NCBI GenBank assembly: GCA_033557675.1
Contig: JAWQRM010000696.1
Location: 1-20,374, forward strand
Source: Coptodactyla brooksi
Taxonomy: Eukaryota > Arthropoda > Insecta > Coleoptera > Scarabaeidae
Reading direction: 5' to 3'
Length of the DNA stretch: 20,374 nt
Numbering within the stretch: the first letter of the stretch is position 1; every line of letters begins with the position of its first letter. The translations under genes were made by a program, and so were the position numbers. This document shows positions 18,571 to 20,374 of this stretch, one piece after another. The notes under the pieces were generated by a model that worked only from the letters and a program-made list of their open reading frames with translations, was not told where the DNA came from and made no database searches.

Positions 18571-19490
18571 GTGCATTGGGTTCAAACCTAACTGACGCGA
18601 CAGCCTTACCATACGATACAATTCCAAACTTCCCACCAAGCAAAACCGCTGTTGGACAAGTCGTAACCGGCAACCTAGGAGAAACGCCCATTATAATAAT
18701 GCAAGGACGGTACCAGTGCTACGATGGATACACGATGCAGCAATGTTCAATGTATGTCAGAGTTTTAAAATTGCTCGGAATTAAAACCGTGATAATAATC
18801 AATGTTTCTGGGGGTATCAACCAGAATTACAAAGTCGGTGATATCATGTTGATAATAGACCACGTAAACTTATTGGGATTTTCGGGTCAGAACCCTTTGT
18901 TGGGGCCAAACGATGAAAGATTCGGACCCAGGTTTCTTCCATTAAGCAAGGCTTACGACAAGGAACTTTTAACAAAAGCTAAAGAAGTCTTTGCGGAAAT
19001 AGAAATTGAAGGAACGATCCAAGAGGGTGTGTATGCGGTAGTTTCTGGTCCAGCTTACGAAACAGTTTCGGAAAATGTCTTTTTAAAAACGTGTGGAGTC
19101 GATGCTGTTGGTATGACCATAGTTCCAGAGGTCATGGTAGCCAAACATTGTAATATGACAGTACTGGCGTTTGCAATAATAACTGATGAAAGCGTGATGG
19201 ATGAGAATCAGGATAAGGAGATTAGTCATGAAGTAATGGTTGAAATATGTAACAAAAGGTGTGAGCAATTAAATACATTTTTGGAAAAATTTGTGGCTAT
19301 CGCAGCTAGTTGCCTTGCAGTAGAAGCTCGTGCGCAGGACGTGGATGTTGATGGTGCTGATGCTGAAATTGATGATCAGGTTAAAGCAGATGCTGTTTCT
19401 GACGCCACGTCAGCATTAGTTGAAGCTGCAGTTGTCACCGCTCATGCTACTACACTTACAAATACTTGTTGTAAATGTAAGAGAACTTGA
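18571..19490 (+). CDS. Purine nucleoside phosphorylase-like terminal exon B (isoform B)
   Basis: The acceptor gtttccatag precedes 18571 and the frame runs to TGA 19488-19490. Joined to exons 17261-17280 and 17340-17428 it is in frame (phase 1) and gives 342 residues. Only 112 bp separate it from exon A, with no alternative first exon, so shared 5' exons are the likely arrangement. Domain motifs are strong: IPNFP, MQGRYQCYDGY, VGDIMLIIDHVN, GFSGQNPLLGPNDERFGPRF, AYETVSE, AVGMTIVPEVMVAKHC. In human numbering Arg84, Tyr88, Asn115, Phe159, Glu201 and His257 are kept, but His86 is Gln, Ala116 Val, Ala117 Ser and Asn243 Asp, and the His64 loop is shortened. Purine binding is more plausible than in copy A, perhaps with altered base preference. 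The join duplicates Ala-Leu-Gly in the phosphate loop. The tail of about 60 residues ends CCKCKRT. Confidence 0.82.
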
Positions 19491-19506
19491 ACGCATTTGC
19501 TCATCT

Positions 19507-19512
19507 AATAAA
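19507..19512 (+). terminator. Poly(A) signal AATAAA after terminal exon B
   Basis: AATAAA lies 16 nt after the stop codon of terminal exon B. Each terminal exon therefore carries its own 3' end signal. Confidence 0.65.
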
Positions 19513-19797
19513 ACGAATCTTATAACGTACTTATAGCTTGTTTATTAATTCGGAGATTTAAAGTCGGGTTATATATAATACTTTTGTCATCAGCTAATTT
19601 GTTATTAATAATGATTATCTTTGAACTGATTTTCGTGGGAATTCATTTTGTTCTTAGTACCAGAACTTAATTGATGTTGGCGGTAAAACAGGTTACGTTT
19701 CACAAAATTTTTAGCATATGTTACTCTGAATTGAAAAACAAGCTATATACCTTGATCTAAGACAGATTTCAGTGCGTGGTTCAGTTCTGATCAATTA

Positions 19798-20019
19798 TCA
19801 CGCTTGATCTTGTTTGTAAATTTTCATTAGTCCCATGGTTAATCTCTGATAATACGGCTTTATTATTGCCAGCACTGCTGTTTCCATGAAGTCAATTGTA
19901 TATTCTTCTGCGTGATAACTGATAATGTTTTGAAATGTTTGCTCTCGAACCTTTTCCCAACTGATGTCTGGTTCATGCTTCTTAACATGGCACTTCAAAT
20001 TTCGTCTCGTCTGTCCTAC
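19798..20019 (-). pseudogene. Degenerate GIY-YIG domain fragment, Penelope-like element
   Basis: On the minus strand from about 20019 the frame reads VGQTRRNLKCHVKKHEPDIS, close to the YIGQT-R-x-L-K-x-R-x-x-x-H pattern of GIY-YIG nucleases, and continues about 50 residues to a stop at 19798-19800. The later part (residues like FMETAVLAI and YYQRLTMGLMKI) fits the C-terminal helix region of such domains in Penelope-like elements. The key Tyr-Ile of the YIG motif and everything upstream are missing. It differs from the fragment at 9112-9420, so it comes from another family. The assignment is by pattern only. Confidence 0.45.
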
Positions 20020-20025
20020 AGATTC

Positions 20026-20374
20026 TTAATTTAATCTTTAGGTGTTCTGTCTCTAGGTGTTGAAAAAACATTCCTGTTTTGATTGCTACCCGCTATCTCA
20101 TCACAATTTATCTTTTATAATAAAAGATATATTGTTTCGGAAACTTTATCAGTCCTTTCAGAAATATAATGAATATATAGAAATACCTATCACAAATGTT
20201 TTGTGCTCAAAGTGTCCTCTTTCTGATGATAGATTCCATAGCAAAGTGGGCATAATAATAAGTACTGTATAGTAGTTTTTTCAGTATGGTGGACAGCAAC
20301 TTTAATTGGTGGATCTTTATTGAGCCATAATTGAATAGACAGCTTGCTGACCTAAGCACCTAAACTCATAATAT
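20026..20374. other. AT-rich right edge without a recognisable gene
   Basis: The only open frame (20057-20272, +) shows no known signature. A short hairpin is present at about 20109-20130 (tatcttttat with its complement). Confidence 0.4.

Noticed and set aside
1..20374. CRISPR arrays, rRNA, tRNA, bacterial operons
   Set aside because: No regularly spaced repeats, no tRNA-like cloverleaf or rRNA signature seen by eye, and the gene structures are eukaryotic. A covariance-model scan was not possible here.

Overview
This window looks like an arthropod genome, most likely an insect. It is AT-rich, the genes have short spliced introns (50-79 nt in three cases) with GTAAG donors, the secreted genes carry TATA boxes (one with an ATCAGT initiator), AATAAA signals follow the genes, and there are remnants of Tc1/mariner, Penelope-like and jockey-like elements typical of insects. 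The species cannot be named from the sequence.

Layout. 1-2267 has no convincing gene; it holds two perfect hairpins and an unexplained GC/CpG-rich island (about 860-1480). 2270-4012 is a complete but dead mariner-like transposon with about 230-bp inverted repeats and TA target duplications. A 90-bp TTAA-flanked miniature element follows at 4117-4206. About 5570-7445 is a large foldback structure with arms of about 540 bp and nested palindromes. 7446-12150 is a transposon graveyard: a GIY-YIG fragment of a Penelope-like element, a broken DDE transposase, a jockey-type reverse transcriptase tail and an internally deleted mariner.

12919-19512 is the genic part, all on the + strand. First come two secreted low-complexity, cuticle-type proteins with the same gene plan: four codons, a phase-0 intron, then the rest of the signal peptide and a GAVIAGP motif. 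One is extremely Gly/Trp/Asp-rich (23 Trp in about 126 mature residues); the other is Ala/Val-rich. Then comes a purine nucleoside phosphorylase (PNP)-like locus. It has two short 5' exons (17261-17280, 17340-17428) followed by two consecutive, complete and diverged terminal exons (17479-18458 and 18571-19490). The second terminal exon has its own in-frame phase-1 acceptor and poly(A) signal but no room for its own 5' exons. The simplest reading is one gene making two PNP-like proteins by alternative terminal exons. Both have substituted active-site residues and share a C-terminal extension ending in CCKC plus basic residues, absent from ordinary PNPs. This locus and the Trp-rich protein are the most interesting parts of the window.

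The right edge (19513-20374) holds a second degraded GIY-YIG fragment and otherwise AT-rich sequence.
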